Shown piece by piece: positions 25,556 to 34,672 of a stretch of DNA of 64,000 nucleotides. Positions within the stretch are counted from its first letter, which is position 1. Every line of letters begins with the position of its first letter. Under the pieces are notes generated by a model. That model worked only from the letters and a program-made list of their open reading frames with translations. It ran no database searches and had not been told where the DNA came from. This DNA is from Lewinellaceae bacterium (lineage in GTDB: Bacteria > Bacteroidota > Bacteroidia > Chitinophagales > Saprospiraceae), in the NCBI GenBank assembly GCA_020636435.1, contig JACJXX010000002.1, forward strand, positions 186,001 to 250,000. Direction: 5' to 3'. The translations under genes were made by a program, and so were the position numbers.

Positions 25556-27430
25556 TCATTTTGTCAAACTCATTTCCTCAAAAAGAAGGACAGCGGCTTC
25601 TCCGCGAGTGATCATCTTGCCGCTTGCCGGCCGGTTAACGCCCAGCGCCGAAATGAATTCATGCTCTGCCACTGCGCCTGGCCGAGGCGCTGCCTTCTGT
25701 ATTCTCTCAGCCAGTTCCATGGGATTTAACTGCCCTTTCTGAAATTCTCTGAAGCCGGTAGCCCAAAGCCCGGCGACGCCTCTGTCCAACGGCTCGCCGG
25801 CCCCGCAGTCATATCCCGCAAAAAAGCCGTTTGCCCCCAGGTACTGAACAGCGGGAACCCACAGGCCCTCGCCTGCCACATCCATATCGTTGAAGAAAGA
25901 GATCATAATGCGTTTGCCGGCCAATGCCCGCAGGAGCAGATCGGGATTCAGTCCGGCAGGAGGGATGTTGCTTTCTACAGCAAGAGCGGCCGCCAGTCCT
26001 GCAGATTCGCCGATATTCATCCAGGTGGGTTCCAGGCGGACGGCATTCCAGCCGGCGTGGCTGGAAGACAGGCAGACGGGGATCAGCAAATTGTCCAGGT
26101 CACGGGGCAGGATCGCCCGGTAGGGAATCTGGCCGGGAAAAGTTTCCTGATGGAGCATTATCTTACCCTCGTGCAAGGAATCTCCAATTTTTTCATCGGT
26201 GCAGGCATGGGAATCTACATACCATTCAGAAACGGCAATGCTATCGCGATGAATGGGCGTCCGGCCAATTTCATCCATCAACGAGACATCGTGCTGGGTA
26301 AAAACATGCCGCCCTTCCAGGCGGCGTGCCTCCCGGACGTAGATTTCGTAAGGGCGGTAGTCATTGTCCGCAAACTCATCTTTAGCCCAGCCGTATTCCC
26401 GCAACATTTCCCGGCAGGGTGCCGGAGCGCCCGGATCATTTTGGCAATAGAAAAGCGTGCCCTGTAAGGCGTCCCAGTGTTCGTCCATCACTTTCTGTCG
26501 GTCCTCCCAGGTTCCTTCCACATATAGATTCTGGAGGCCAATCAGTTGAGGGCGATTGATCCGGAGCTTGCCATTGGGAAGTTCATTCCGGTCTGCCAGA
26601 ATGAACTCCAGGTTCCTGAGTTTTTCCGGCTGATAATTATCCGGCCGGGTGGCCGTTTCCCGGTTGGCGGGATTACGGGAAAGGACGGTGCGCCAGTTAT
26701 AGGCCTGTACCCGGTTGTCTCCAATGCCTGAATCTGGTGTTTCAATGACCTCCATAAAGGTGTCGAAAGAACGCAGGTTCAACTTTGCGCGTTCGCCGGC
26801 CAGGAATTTCTGGCGTTCATTGGGCGCCTCCCGGGCAGGGCGCGCAAAAATCCGGCCCGCGTGCGGCTCATGGAATTCGCCCCTCGATTCCCGGCCGTAT
26901 CGATAGGCCGTTTCCGAAAGGGCCATCAGGTCTCCTTCGTAACTACAGTCGGCAAAGACTTTCCCTCTTGCTGTAAACTGTTCATCGCCGCCCATTTTCC
27001 GGAAACGCACGGATTGGATGCGGCCCGAATCCCTGAATGCCTCTATGGGGAAGTAGCGCCGCCGAACCTCGATATTTTGTTCCCGCGCTACCATTTGTTC
27101 TATTATTTCACGGGCTACTTTAGGTTCAAAATTTCCGTTATTGTGCCCTTTTTTCCCTGGAAGCGCCAGCCGATACTGGCTTGAATCCGCGCCATAGGTT
27201 ATGCGGTAGTGGTTGAAAATACGTTGTCGCAGCTCGTCATATACCGGAGCGCGGTTCCCTTCGTGTTGAGTGTCCCATACACAAAGGCCGCTCGTTAACA
27301 TGCCCCCCAGGTGGGGCGTATGGACTACGAGAAGAACGCTCAGCCCCTCGCGGGCTGCCCGGATTCCGCAGGCAATGCCGGCGGAACAACTTCCGTATAT
27401 CACCAGGTCGTGTTTTCGCGCCGTTTTCAT
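25556..27430 (-). CDS. FAD-dependent oxidoreductase (PF12831 type) 1
   Basis: 624 aa. N-terminal FAD Rossmann motif LVIYGSCSAGIACGIRAAREG, followed by the family segment HLGGMLTSGLCVWDTQHEGNR and FADCSYEGDLMALSETAYRYGRES. No signal peptide, so cytoplasmic or exported by other means. The C-terminal about 90 residues (GFFAGYDCGAGEPL..., MITRGEAAVLLFEEM) look like an SLH-type repeat, a non-catalytic surface or polymer-binding module; that assignment is tentative. These oxidoreductases are common in Bacteroidota and Planctomycetota glycan loci and probably oxidise a sugar or sugar acid. Its ATG overlaps the stop of the upstream homologue by 4 bases. Confidence 0.82.
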   Translation of the reverse strand: MKTARKHDLVIYGSCSAGIACGIRAAREGLSVLLVVHTPHLGGMLTSGLCVWDTQHEGNRAPVYDELRQRIFNHYRITYGADSSQYRLALPGKKGHNNGNFEPKVAREIIEQMVAREQNIEVRRRYFPIEAFRDSGRIQSVRFRKMGGDEQFTARGKVFADCSYEGDLMALSETAYRYGRESRGEFHEPHAGRIFARPAREAPNERQKFLAGERAKLNLRSFDTFMEVIETPDSGIGDNRVQAYNWRTVLSRNPANRETATRPDNYQPEKLRNLEFILADRNELPNGKLRINRPQLIGLQNLYVEGTWEDRQKVMDEHWDALQGTLFYCQNDPGAPAPCREMLREYGWAKDEFADNDYRPYEIYVREARRLEGRHVFTQHDVSLMDEIGRTPIHRDSIAVSEWYVDSHACTDEKIGDSLHEGKIMLHQETFPGQIPYRAILPRDLDNLLIPVCLSSSHAGWNAVRLEPTWMNIGESAGLAAALAVESNIPPAGLNPDLLLRALAGKRIMISFFNDMDVAGEGLWVPAVQYLGANGFFAGYDCGAGEPLDRGVAGLWATGFREFQKGQLNPMELAERIQKAAPRPGAVAEHEFISALGVNRPASGKMITRGEAAVLLFEEMSLTK

Positions 27431-29379
27431 GAACCGCTGTTGTAGTGAATGTTGGCGTTCCGTTCCCCCATCAGATGAAAATACAATTGGAATAGAGCCA
27501 TGCAGGCCTCGCCCCTCAAGACCGGAGCATCAGGATTGCCGGGGCCGTACTTCCAATCGAGGGGATTCGTTTTCGCAGAGCCTGCGAGGCCGGCTTCTTC
27601 TTCCAGGCTCCGAATCATGCGGCCGAAGCCGGCATGAGTCAGGCTGCCTTCTTCCCAAACCCTGCTCCCGAAGGTTCTTCCTGTTTCCGCCAGGAAAATT
27701 TCCAGCCAGCGTTCAAAATCCTCTTTTTGGAGTGGTTGCCGGAGCGCTGCCGCGTAAGCGGGAAAAAAACCCCGCACGCCCCAGAACTGGGCCGCCTGGC
27801 AGGCTTTGTCGCCGGTATCGAGATCATCGAACAGCGTCAGCACCTGTCCACTTTCGAGCAGCGCCTTTTGCAGAAGATGAACAGGGACCGCATCGGTATT
27901 TCGCTGCAGGCTTACGGCCAGCTGGGCCAATGTCCCCGCTGCCTGCCCCATGCCCATCCATTGCGGCTCCATCCGGATGGTGGAATAGGCCACATGGGAG
28001 GTAGAGGCAGCAACCGGAACGACGAGCTGGTTGATCTTTTCGGGAAGCATGATCCGAAGCGGAACCTGGTAGGGCAATATTTCCAGGAGGCAAATATATC
28101 CTTCCAGCACTTCCTTTCCGGAGCTTTGTTCCTTGGCCACCGGAAAGCTGTCGATCGGAAATTCTCCGGCTATGACGCTGTCCGGGAAAACGGCGGGCCG
28201 GCTTTTGGCATTCTTGGGGTTCAGGTCATTTTCCGTCAGGGTGTATTTTCCTTTCAGCCTTCTTGCTTCCCGGACATAAAACTGCCAGGGGAAATGGCCG
28301 TTGTCGGTAAATTCATCGAGCGGGAGGTGGTATTCGTTCGCCATTTTCCGGTGTTCCTCAGGCACTTCCGGATCGTTCTGGACGAAGTACAGCAAACCCA
28401 GGGTCAAGTCGCGGTGCCGCCGGAAAACGCGTTCTCTCTGCTCCCAATCCGCCTCCACATAGTTCCGGTTCTCTCCGGGGAAAGGAAATCCCAGCGCCCT
28501 GGGGTTGATGTTGACATCGTATTTGCGGTTGGGAATTTCCGCAAAGGAAAACACCCGGAGCATGGTATTGAAATGAGCCGGATAATACCCGTGGCCTTCT
28601 CTCAGAACCTTTGGGCCCCCTAGCCGGCCTTCCTCCAGGTCGCTGAGATAGGCGGTATAATTTTCGCGCTCATAACCGGAGGGCGGTTCTTTCAGCACAT
28701 AGCTGTTGCCCGGGTCATCGGTCAGGCATAGCCGATAAGTATAGGCCGGAAGTTTGTCGTCGCCTTCGCCCGTACTGCCGGGCAGGAAAATGTGTTCGTT
28801 GTGGTCAAAAAAAATCTTCCCGGCATGCGGTTCCCCAAAAACATCTTTTCCCTCCCGCCCCAGGCGGTAATCTGCACCTGCAAGTGCATAGAGGTCGCCT
28901 TCGTAGGTAGCGTCGATAAACACTTCGGCTTGCAACTTCAGGGAATCTTTATTGCGGCGGTTTTTAAACCCCGCCTCCACGACCGCTTGCGCGTCCGTCC
29001 GGGCGCTTTCTATCTGATACCCCAGCAGAAGGCTGATGTTTTTTTCTTCCCGGATCATTTCATTGAAGATCATCTCCGCCACGGAAGGTTCGTAGTAATA
29101 CCCATCCCGGCACAACCGGACGTTTTCCGAATCTTTCCCGTATTTGCCGATGTAGTATTCGCGCACCCGGCCGGTAAACTCGCTAAACAGGCCGGAAATG
29201 GCGTCCTTATTTTCAATATCGCTTTTTCCCAGGCCGCTGGTCGACATGCCGCCTATGTGGCCATGGTATTCAACCAGGGCTACGGTAGCCCCCAGGCGGG
29301 CAGCGGCAACAGCCGCCATGATCCCGGCCGGAGTGCCGCCCACTACTACGATGTCATAGTTGTTTTTCTTTTTTTTCAT
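27427..29379 (-). CDS. FAD-dependent oxidoreductase (PF12831 type) 2
   Basis: 650 aa. FAD motif IVVVGGTPAGIMAAVAAARLG, then HIGGMSTSGLGKSDIENKDA, EPSVAEMIFNEMI and FIDATYEGDLYALAGADYRLGRE, closely parallel to the next gene. The C-terminus again has an SLH-like stretch (GFFPAYAAALRQPLQKEDF, LRGEACMALFQLYF). I chose the ATG at 29379, directly before the FAD fold; seven upstream codons would be needed for the longer start. The stop overlaps the ATG of the following paralogue (ATGA), so translation is coupled and the two proteins may form a complex. Substrate unknown, likely a PUL sugar. Confidence 0.82.
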   Translation of the reverse strand: MKKKKNNYDIVVVGGTPAGIMAAVAAARLGATVALVEYHGHIGGMSTSGLGKSDIENKDAISGLFSEFTGRVREYYIGKYGKDSENVRLCRDGYYYEPSVAEMIFNEMIREEKNISLLLGYQIESARTDAQAVVEAGFKNRRNKDSLKLQAEVFIDATYEGDLYALAGADYRLGREGKDVFGEPHAGKIFFDHNEHIFLPGSTGEGDDKLPAYTYRLCLTDDPGNSYVLKEPPSGYERENYTAYLSDLEEGRLGGPKVLREGHGYYPAHFNTMLRVFSFAEIPNRKYDVNINPRALGFPFPGENRNYVEADWEQRERVFRRHRDLTLGLLYFVQNDPEVPEEHRKMANEYHLPLDEFTDNGHFPWQFYVREARRLKGKYTLTENDLNPKNAKSRPAVFPDSVIAGEFPIDSFPVAKEQSSGKEVLEGYICLLEILPYQVPLRIMLPEKINQLVVPVAASTSHVAYSTIRMEPQWMGMGQAAGTLAQLAVSLQRNTDAVPVHLLQKALLESGQVLTLFDDLDTGDKACQAAQFWGVRGFFPAYAAALRQPLQKEDFERWLEIFLAETGRTFGSRVWEEGSLTHAGFGRMIRSLEEEAGLAGSAKTNPLDWKYGPGNPDAPVLRGEACMALFQLYFHLMGERNANIHYNSGS

Positions 29380-29416
29380 AATATGCAAACTGAGGGCCAA
29401 AAGGGCTAAAGAAACT

Positions 29417-29462
29417 AAACATAAGTCATCCCGAATTGAAAAATTCGAGATGACTTATGTTT
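29417..29462. repeat. Near-perfect 21-bp-arm hairpin upstream of the FAD genes
   Basis: AAACATAAGTCATCCCGAATT (29417-29437) pairs with AATTCGAGATGACTTATGTTT (29442-29462) with one mismatch and a 4-base loop. It lies in the leader between susD and the FAD genes. No clear T-run follows on the minus strand, so processing or stability control is as likely as termination. Confidence 0.6.
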
Positions 29463-29497
29463 GCTCACTGGTTCAATTAGGCACAAAGAAATTAATA

Positions 29498-29851
29498 CTA
29501 CTTTGTCACTTTAAAGTATGGTAGGCCCGGATGTTCTGGAGCGCGGACCTCCAGGTCCGCGAAAACCTGCTTCAAGCAGGTTTTTAGTACAATATTGCCT
29601 TTCTAGTGCTGTCGGCACTAAATACCGGGATATAAAATGGACTCTTTTGCCGCCATACTGCGTTGCTCGTCACTCATGTAGTCCCGCTATAATCGCTCCT
29701 CGCGTCTTGTCTGGCGACAAAATAGCCTCATTTTATATACCCCGTTACTTAATGCCGACAGCACTAGAGGCTGCCCGAGGCAGCCTTCGCGGACCTGGAG
29801 GTCCGCGCTCCATGCACTCCAGATTCACAAAATTTTAAAGTGGCAAAGTAG
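29498..29851. mobile_element. Composite nest of inverted repeats around MITE copy C
   Basis: Outer repeats CTACTTTGTCACTTTAAA (29498-29515) and TTTAAAGTGGCAAAGTAG (29834-29851) match with one mismatch. Inside, symmetric palindromes GCGGACCTCCAGGTCCGC (29543-29560) and GCGGACCTGGAGGTCCGC (29789-29806), then hairpins at 29562-29584 (11-bp arms AAAACCTGCTT/AAGCAGGTTTT) and 29767-29785 (AGGCTGCC/GGCAGCCT), then the MITE-like core element. It looks like serial insertion of short elements into one another. No gene is seen between the SusD stop and the FAD gene apart from this. Confidence 0.6.
29603..29767. mobile_element. MITE-like element copy C: core shared with A/B, different ends, CTAG flanks
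   Basis: CTAG lies at both ends (29603-29606, 29764-29767), inside it TGCTGTCGGCA faces TGCCGACAGCA and the terminal repeat extends about 35 bases with a few mismatches. The interior (about 29643-29724) aligns to the core of copies A and B: CGCCAT-CTGCGTTGCTC-TCACTCA-GTAG, then CTTG-CTGGC-ACAAAAT. CTAG duplications are typical of the IS5 subgroup, unlike the 3-bp duplications of A and B. Confidence 0.7.
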
Positions 29852-29874
29852 AATTATATACAAGATGATATACC

Positions 29875-31332
29875 TTAATATCCAGGGTTCTGATCACCCG
29901 GCCCAAGCGCCGGGTTGGTATTGATCTCATTTTCCGGAAGCGGCCAAAGCAGCCTTTCGGGAATAAAGGTCCGGCCGATAGATTCGAAGTATTCCATCAC
30001 TTTGCCGGTCCGTTTGAGGTCCCACCAGCGCCTTCTTTCCAGCAGGAATTCGTAATCCCTTTCTTTTAATACGGCATCCCGGAAATCCTCCTGGCTCATT
30101 CCGGCGGAGTAGTCAACCGGAGAAGGGGAGAATGGATCGTAACCGTATCCCCTTCTTTTGATCGCATTCAAGCGTTCCAGGGCAAGAGCGGAAGGGCCGC
30201 CTTCTGCCTGGCTGGCAGCTTCCGCGTAGATCAGGAACGCCTCTGTGTAGCGGAAAATGGGCACCCCAAAAGTTTGCATGCCATCCGGGGTATCAATGAA
30301 TTTTTTAAACAAGATCGGCGTCGCTTCCGGGAGGGGGACTACCTCTCCATTCTCATCGACATATTCCGTGTAGAGATTGAATTCCTTTCTCAGGTCATTA
30401 TCATCCCAGCTATCTCCGATATAGGAGTTTTTGATGGGCAACCAGGCAAAAAAACCACTTCCCTGCGGATTGTATACCGGGATATTGGCACGGTGCAGGA
30501 AGTTGCAGATTTCGGATTGAGAGTTGGAGGAGTGTTGAACGGACATGATATCCTCGGAATGGGTCTCAGAACGGAAAATCTGGTAAAAATCGTCGGGTTC
30601 GCTGACGAGGACCAGAGAAAACTGCCCGCTGTTGATCACTTCTTCCGCCAGGTCCCGGGCCTGGGCCCATTGTTCGCGGGTCAGATAAACCTGTGCCAAC
30701 AGCATTTTTGCCGCCCACCTGGAAGCTCGCCCCGGCCCTTCCGGGCTTACATCCGGCAGGTCTTTCTCTGCTGCCTGAGCATCCGAAATAATTTGCGCGT
30801 ATACTTCGTCCTCGGATGCCCTGGGAGCCCCAACTTCATCCACGCCTTTGGTTTCCGTCAGGCGCAACGGGACCGGCCCCCAGCCTCTGACCAGCTCAAA
30901 ATAAGTATTGGCTCTTAAAAAATGGGCCTCGGCCAGGATTCTGGCCTTTAACGCCTCATTCATTTCAATATCGGGAACATTGTCGAGCACGGCATTCGCC
31001 CGGTTGATGGCGGTGTACATCCTTCCCCAAAGATCTCCCATCCGGCCGATATTTACCTGGTTGAGCACCTGATCATAAATGGAGATCGGAGCCTGCGAAC
31101 CTCTGCCGTCCGCTGCGCCGCTATGCAATACCATGAAAGCGTACATTCCGAGGGACGGCCCGTAGTATTCATTTCCAAGAGATGCATAAGCGCCGGCTAT
31201 TGCTGCTTTTGCATCCGACTCGTTTTCGTAGAAATTGGCGGCCGAGATGAAGCTTTTTGGATCTTCCTTCAGAAACTCCTTGCAGGATGCAAAAACAAAT
31301 ATTGGAATTAATATGAAGATTAAATTTCTCAT
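29875..31332 (-). CDS. susD: SusD/RagB-family nutrient-binding lipoprotein
   Basis: 485 aa. Lipobox IFVFASC with lipid Cys16, followed by the typical SusD opening EFLKEDPKSFISAANFYENESDAKAAIAGAYASL and tetratricopeptide-like helices (RILAEAHFLRANTYFELVRGWGPVPL). The C-terminal region ILFKKF..., YTEAFLIYAEAASQAEGGPSALALERLN and RRWWDLKRTGKVMEYFE is standard. It caps the SusC transporter at the cell surface and captures glycan fragments. The ATG at 31332 is 13 bp beyond the SusC stop; an upstream extension to 31356 would overlap SusC. Confidence 0.95.
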   Translation of the reverse strand: MRNLIFILIPIFVFASCKEFLKEDPKSFISAANFYENESDAKAAIAGAYASLGNEYYGPSLGMYAFMVLHSGAADGRGSQAPISIYDQVLNQVNIGRMGDLWGRMYTAINRANAVLDNVPDIEMNEALKARILAEAHFLRANTYFELVRGWGPVPLRLTETKGVDEVGAPRASEDEVYAQIISDAQAAEKDLPDVSPEGPGRASRWAAKMLLAQVYLTREQWAQARDLAEEVINSGQFSLVLVSEPDDFYQIFRSETHSEDIMSVQHSSNSQSEICNFLHRANIPVYNPQGSGFFAWLPIKNSYIGDSWDDNDLRKEFNLYTEYVDENGEVVPLPEATPILFKKFIDTPDGMQTFGVPIFRYTEAFLIYAEAASQAEGGPSALALERLNAIKRRGYGYDPFSPSPVDYSAGMSQEDFRDAVLKERDYEFLLERRRWWDLKRTGKVMEYFESIGRTFIPERLLWPLPENEINTNPALGPGDQNPGY

Positions 31333-31345
31333 TGTCTTTAAGTTT

Positions 31346-34300
31346 TTAGAAACCAAATTTTAAACCTACTGCATACGTTTTCGAGCTGGGATAGCCACTC
31401 TCATCTACCCCGACGATCAACCTGGAACCCACATTCTGGCTATCGGTTCCGCGCGTGTTGACATCCGGGTCGAGGCCCGGGTAATCTGTGATGGTCAACA
31501 GGTTGATGGCAGAAAAGTAAATCTGGGCTGAATTCAGCCAGGAAGAAATCCCGAGGGCTTCCGTCGGCAGGTTGTATGCCAGGCGCAGTGATTTAAGGCG
31601 AAGGTAAGATCCGTCTTCAATGAAACGCTCGGATACGGTCACCTGAGTTGCGCTGCTAGGTTTTGGATACAGGGCATTGGCATCCGGGTTGCCTGGCGTC
31701 CAGTAATTGCCAAAAAGCTCGGCAAACTGATTTTGCCCTCGGTTGAAGGAGCTCAATTGAGTTCCGGCGGTAGCGAAGAAAATGTCGTTCCCCTGCGAGC
31801 CTTCAAAGAATATATTCAGGTCAAAATTCCTGAAAGAGAAATTGGAACCGAAACCAAACAGAAAATCCGGATAGGGGTTGCCGAGAATAACCCGGTCCTG
31901 GGTATTGATTACGTCATCCCCGTTCTGGTCGACGTATTTAATAAAGCCCTCTTCATCGAGGCCGTCTTCTTCGAGGCCGAAGAACATTCCGAACGGCTCT
32001 CCTTCGCGTGCAATATTCAACGGTGCCACAAAGGGTTGCCCGAGGCCGTCGCCCAACACATCATCGCCGCCGGCCAGGCTGACCACTTCATTTTTATTGA
32101 ATGAAATTTGCCCGTAGGCATTCCATTGGAAGGCCCCCACCAGAATATCGGCATCCAGGCTCAACTCTATGCCGGAGTTTTTGATGGCGCCGATATTTCT
32201 CAATATCGAACCGAAGCCCACAGAGGGTGGAAGCGGCACAGACGCCAGCAGGTCTTCCGTGTTCTTGGTATAGTAGTCAAAGGTGAAGCGGTAGCGGTTG
32301 CCTGCCAGGCCCAGGTCAAACCCGATATCGAATTGCTTGGTAGTTTCCCATTTGAGGTCCGGGTTGGCGATGGCCGCCGGCACAAAACCGATCACTTCTC
32401 CGCCTCCGCCGTACACGGCAATGGTAGAGGTCAGCCGGTTGAGGGTCTGGAAAGAATTGATGCCCTGGTTGCCGGTGATGCCATAGCTGGCCCGCAGTTT
32501 CAAATTGCCAATCAGGCGGCTGCCGGCGAGGAAGGGCTCGTCGGACACTCTCCAGGCCAAAGCTCCCGAAGGAAAATAACTCCATTTGTTGTCGGGAGCG
32601 AAGCGGGAAGAACCGTCGGCCCGGATACTGGCAGTGAACAGATATTTGCCGTTGAGGGTGTAGTTTACGCGCCCAAGAACAGAGGCAAGAGACCATTCGT
32701 TGAATCCCGAAGAGGGCGTTTCCACTATTTCCGCCGCTCCGAGGTCATAGTTCTCGGTTGTATTGTTGCTAAAGCCATTGACTCCGATGCTCAGGTTTTT
32801 CGACGTGAATTTCTGAACCGTAAATCCAGCCAATACGCTGAGGTCGTTAGCTCCGCCCAGAGACGGTTTGTAGGTCAGGAGGTTCTCGTTCAGCCAGGAG
32901 TAACTTTCCGACCTGGATTCCGATGCAGACCCTCTTTCTCCGGGATAGATGATCGGCGTAAACCCTTCATTAGCCTGCAGGTTGAAATCAGCTCCCCAAA
33001 TTGTTTTAAAGGACAGCCCTCTGGCAAGGGCAAAGTCGATATAGGCATTGCCGATAAAAGTATTCAGAACCCTTTTGTCTTTGCGGCTGGCAAAATACAT
33101 GGGGTTTCGCGTGCTGGGGTCTAAAAAGGTGTAGAGTTGAGAAAGATTGGTCGGCACTCCGTCTTCGTCGTAAACCGGCAAGGTGGGAGGAGCAGATATG
33201 GCTCCGGAGAAAATATTCTGGCCAAAGTGCCCGTTGTCAACATTCTGATAGTCGACCATGCTTCGGGTCAGGTTCAGGTTGGTGCCGACTTTGACAACAT
33301 CATTCACTTCCGAATCCAGGTTCAAACGGATAGAGGCTCTCTGCACCCCCGTGCTGATGATCACCCCTTCCTGCTCGAAAAAATTAGCGGAAAGGGAGTA
33401 ATTCGTCCGGTCGTTGCCTTTGGAGAAAGCAATGGTGTGATTTTGCAGCCTGGCAGTGCGGTAGATCACGTCCTGCCAATCCGTGCCGGATTCAGTTGGA
33501 ATGCTGGTAAAGAAGGGGGTTTGCCCATTATTTTCCAGGAAGTCATTCACCAGCATCGCATATTCGGGAGCCTCCAACAGGTCATACCTGCCAATGACCT
33601 CCTGAGCTCCAAAATAGGTCTCTACACTGATCCGGCCGGCCTGGTTCTGGCTGCCTCTTTTGGTCGTGACGATCACTACCCCGTTGGCCCCGCGAGAACC
33701 ATAAATAGCGGTTGCGGAAGCGTCTTTCAGAATGTCGATGGAGGCGATGTCCGACGGGTTCAGAAAAGAAATGTCTCCGGTGACCGGGTAGCCATCGACC
33801 ACGTAAAGCGGTTCGTTGCTGCCGATCATGGAGTTATTTCCTCTGACCCTCACCTGAATGCGCCCGCCCGGCCTGCCCGAGTTCTGCGAGACCTGTACGC
33901 CGGCCGCGCGGCCTTTTAGCGCCTGCGATACTTCGTAGGCCGGAAATTCAGAGACTTTCTCGGATCCAACCTGGGCAACCGAGCCGGTCAGGTCGCTCTT
34001 TTTCACATAGCCATACCCAACCACCACCACTTCGTCCAGAGCCTGAGCATCTACTGCCAGCTCTACGTTGATAACGGATTGGCTTCCCACGGTAATTTCC
34101 TCTGTCTTGTAGCCTATAAACTTAAAAACGAGCACCGATTCTTCCGAAGGCACATCAATGGAGTACATGCCGTCGATATCCGTCACCGTCCCTATCCTGG
34201 TTCCTTTAACGATCACGTTCACCCCCGGCAGGCCCTCCGGGCTGTCCGCGGCTGTTACTTTCCCGGTAATGGCCTTTGCCTCGCTTTGCAGCAAGTTGCC

Positions 34301-34432
34301 CTCGCCCGCTCCTGCTGTGCCGTTGGCAAACGCTGCCACGCTCGTAGCCATCAACAGCTGCAACGCCAAGGCATAAAAAGCTACCTTGCAGCCATTTGGC
34401 AGTCTAACGTTTTTTGTTGTTGTCCGTTTCAT
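31346..34432 (-). CDS. susC: SusC/RagA-family TonB-dependent outer-membrane transporter
   Basis: 1028 aa. Signal peptide to about residue 37, a carboxypeptidase-regulatory-like beta-sandwich domain (ITGKVTAADSPEGLPGVNVIVKG, about 54-125), the TonB box region VVVVGYGYVKKSDLTGSV, plug domain (RGNNSMIGSNEPLYVVDGYP and ATAIYGSRGANGVVIVTTKRG), then a 22-strand beta barrel ending in YAVGLKFGF with terminal Phe. No STN domain precedes it, so it is not coupled to an anti-sigma relay. It imports an oligosaccharide handed over by SusD. Two LacI-type operators sit upstream, so expression is probably inducible. Confidence 0.96.
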   Translation of the reverse strand: MKRTTTKNVRLPNGCKVAFYALALQLLMATSVAAFANGTAGAGEGNLLQSEAKAITGKVTAADSPEGLPGVNVIVKGTRIGTVTDIDGMYSIDVPSEESVLVFKFIGYKTEEITVGSQSVINVELAVDAQALDEVVVVGYGYVKKSDLTGSVAQVGSEKVSEFPAYEVSQALKGRAAGVQVSQNSGRPGGRIQVRVRGNNSMIGSNEPLYVVDGYPVTGDISFLNPSDIASIDILKDASATAIYGSRGANGVVIVTTKRGSQNQAGRISVETYFGAQEVIGRYDLLEAPEYAMLVNDFLENNGQTPFFTSIPTESGTDWQDVIYRTARLQNHTIAFSKGNDRTNYSLSANFFEQEGVIISTGVQRASIRLNLDSEVNDVVKVGTNLNLTRSMVDYQNVDNGHFGQNIFSGAISAPPTLPVYDEDGVPTNLSQLYTFLDPSTRNPMYFASRKDKRVLNTFIGNAYIDFALARGLSFKTIWGADFNLQANEGFTPIIYPGERGSASESRSESYSWLNENLLTYKPSLGGANDLSVLAGFTVQKFTSKNLSIGVNGFSNNTTENYDLGAAEIVETPSSGFNEWSLASVLGRVNYTLNGKYLFTASIRADGSSRFAPDNKWSYFPSGALAWRVSDEPFLAGSRLIGNLKLRASYGITGNQGINSFQTLNRLTSTIAVYGGGGEVIGFVPAAIANPDLKWETTKQFDIGFDLGLAGNRYRFTFDYYTKNTEDLLASVPLPPSVGFGSILRNIGAIKNSGIELSLDADILVGAFQWNAYGQISFNKNEVVSLAGGDDVLGDGLGQPFVAPLNIAREGEPFGMFFGLEEDGLDEEGFIKYVDQNGDDVINTQDRVILGNPYPDFLFGFGSNFSFRNFDLNIFFEGSQGNDIFFATAGTQLSSFNRGQNQFAELFGNYWTPGNPDANALYPKPSSATQVTVSERFIEDGSYLRLKSLRLAYNLPTEALGISSWLNSAQIYFSAINLLTITDYPGLDPDVNTRGTDSQNVGSRLIVGVDESGYPSSKTYAVGLKFGF

Positions 34433-34474
34433 AATTAGTAGTGATGGTTAATGTTTATAATATCATGGCCCATT

Positions 34475-34492
34475 TGCTTAAACGTTTAAGCA
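34475..34492. promoter_or_regulatory. LacI-type operator 2 (susC leader)
   Basis: TGCTTAAACGTTTAAGCA is a perfect 18-bp palindrome with central CG, 43 bases upstream of the susC ATG. It matches the sites at 18041 and 34655 in 17 of 18 bases. Confidence 0.88.
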
Positions 34493-34654
34493 AACCGGGC
34501 AAATTAAACCCTTCTCTACTATGCCTGGCGGTGCAATCACATTCTGGTTTACGCCTTCACTATTGTTTTTCATGCTATAACTGCCAGGCTCGCGCATCCA
34601 CAAATCATTGCCGATACTCCAATATATTTTTTGCAGGAGATTTTTTACCGACAT

Positions 34655-34672
34655 TGCTTAAACGTTAAAGCA
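34655..34672. promoter_or_regulatory. LacI-type operator 3 (susC leader)
   Basis: TGCTTAAACGTTAAAGCA, identical to operator 1 at lacI and 180 bases from operator 2 (centre to centre). Paired sites at this distance would suit repression by DNA looping or blocking of a promoter between them. Confidence 0.85.
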
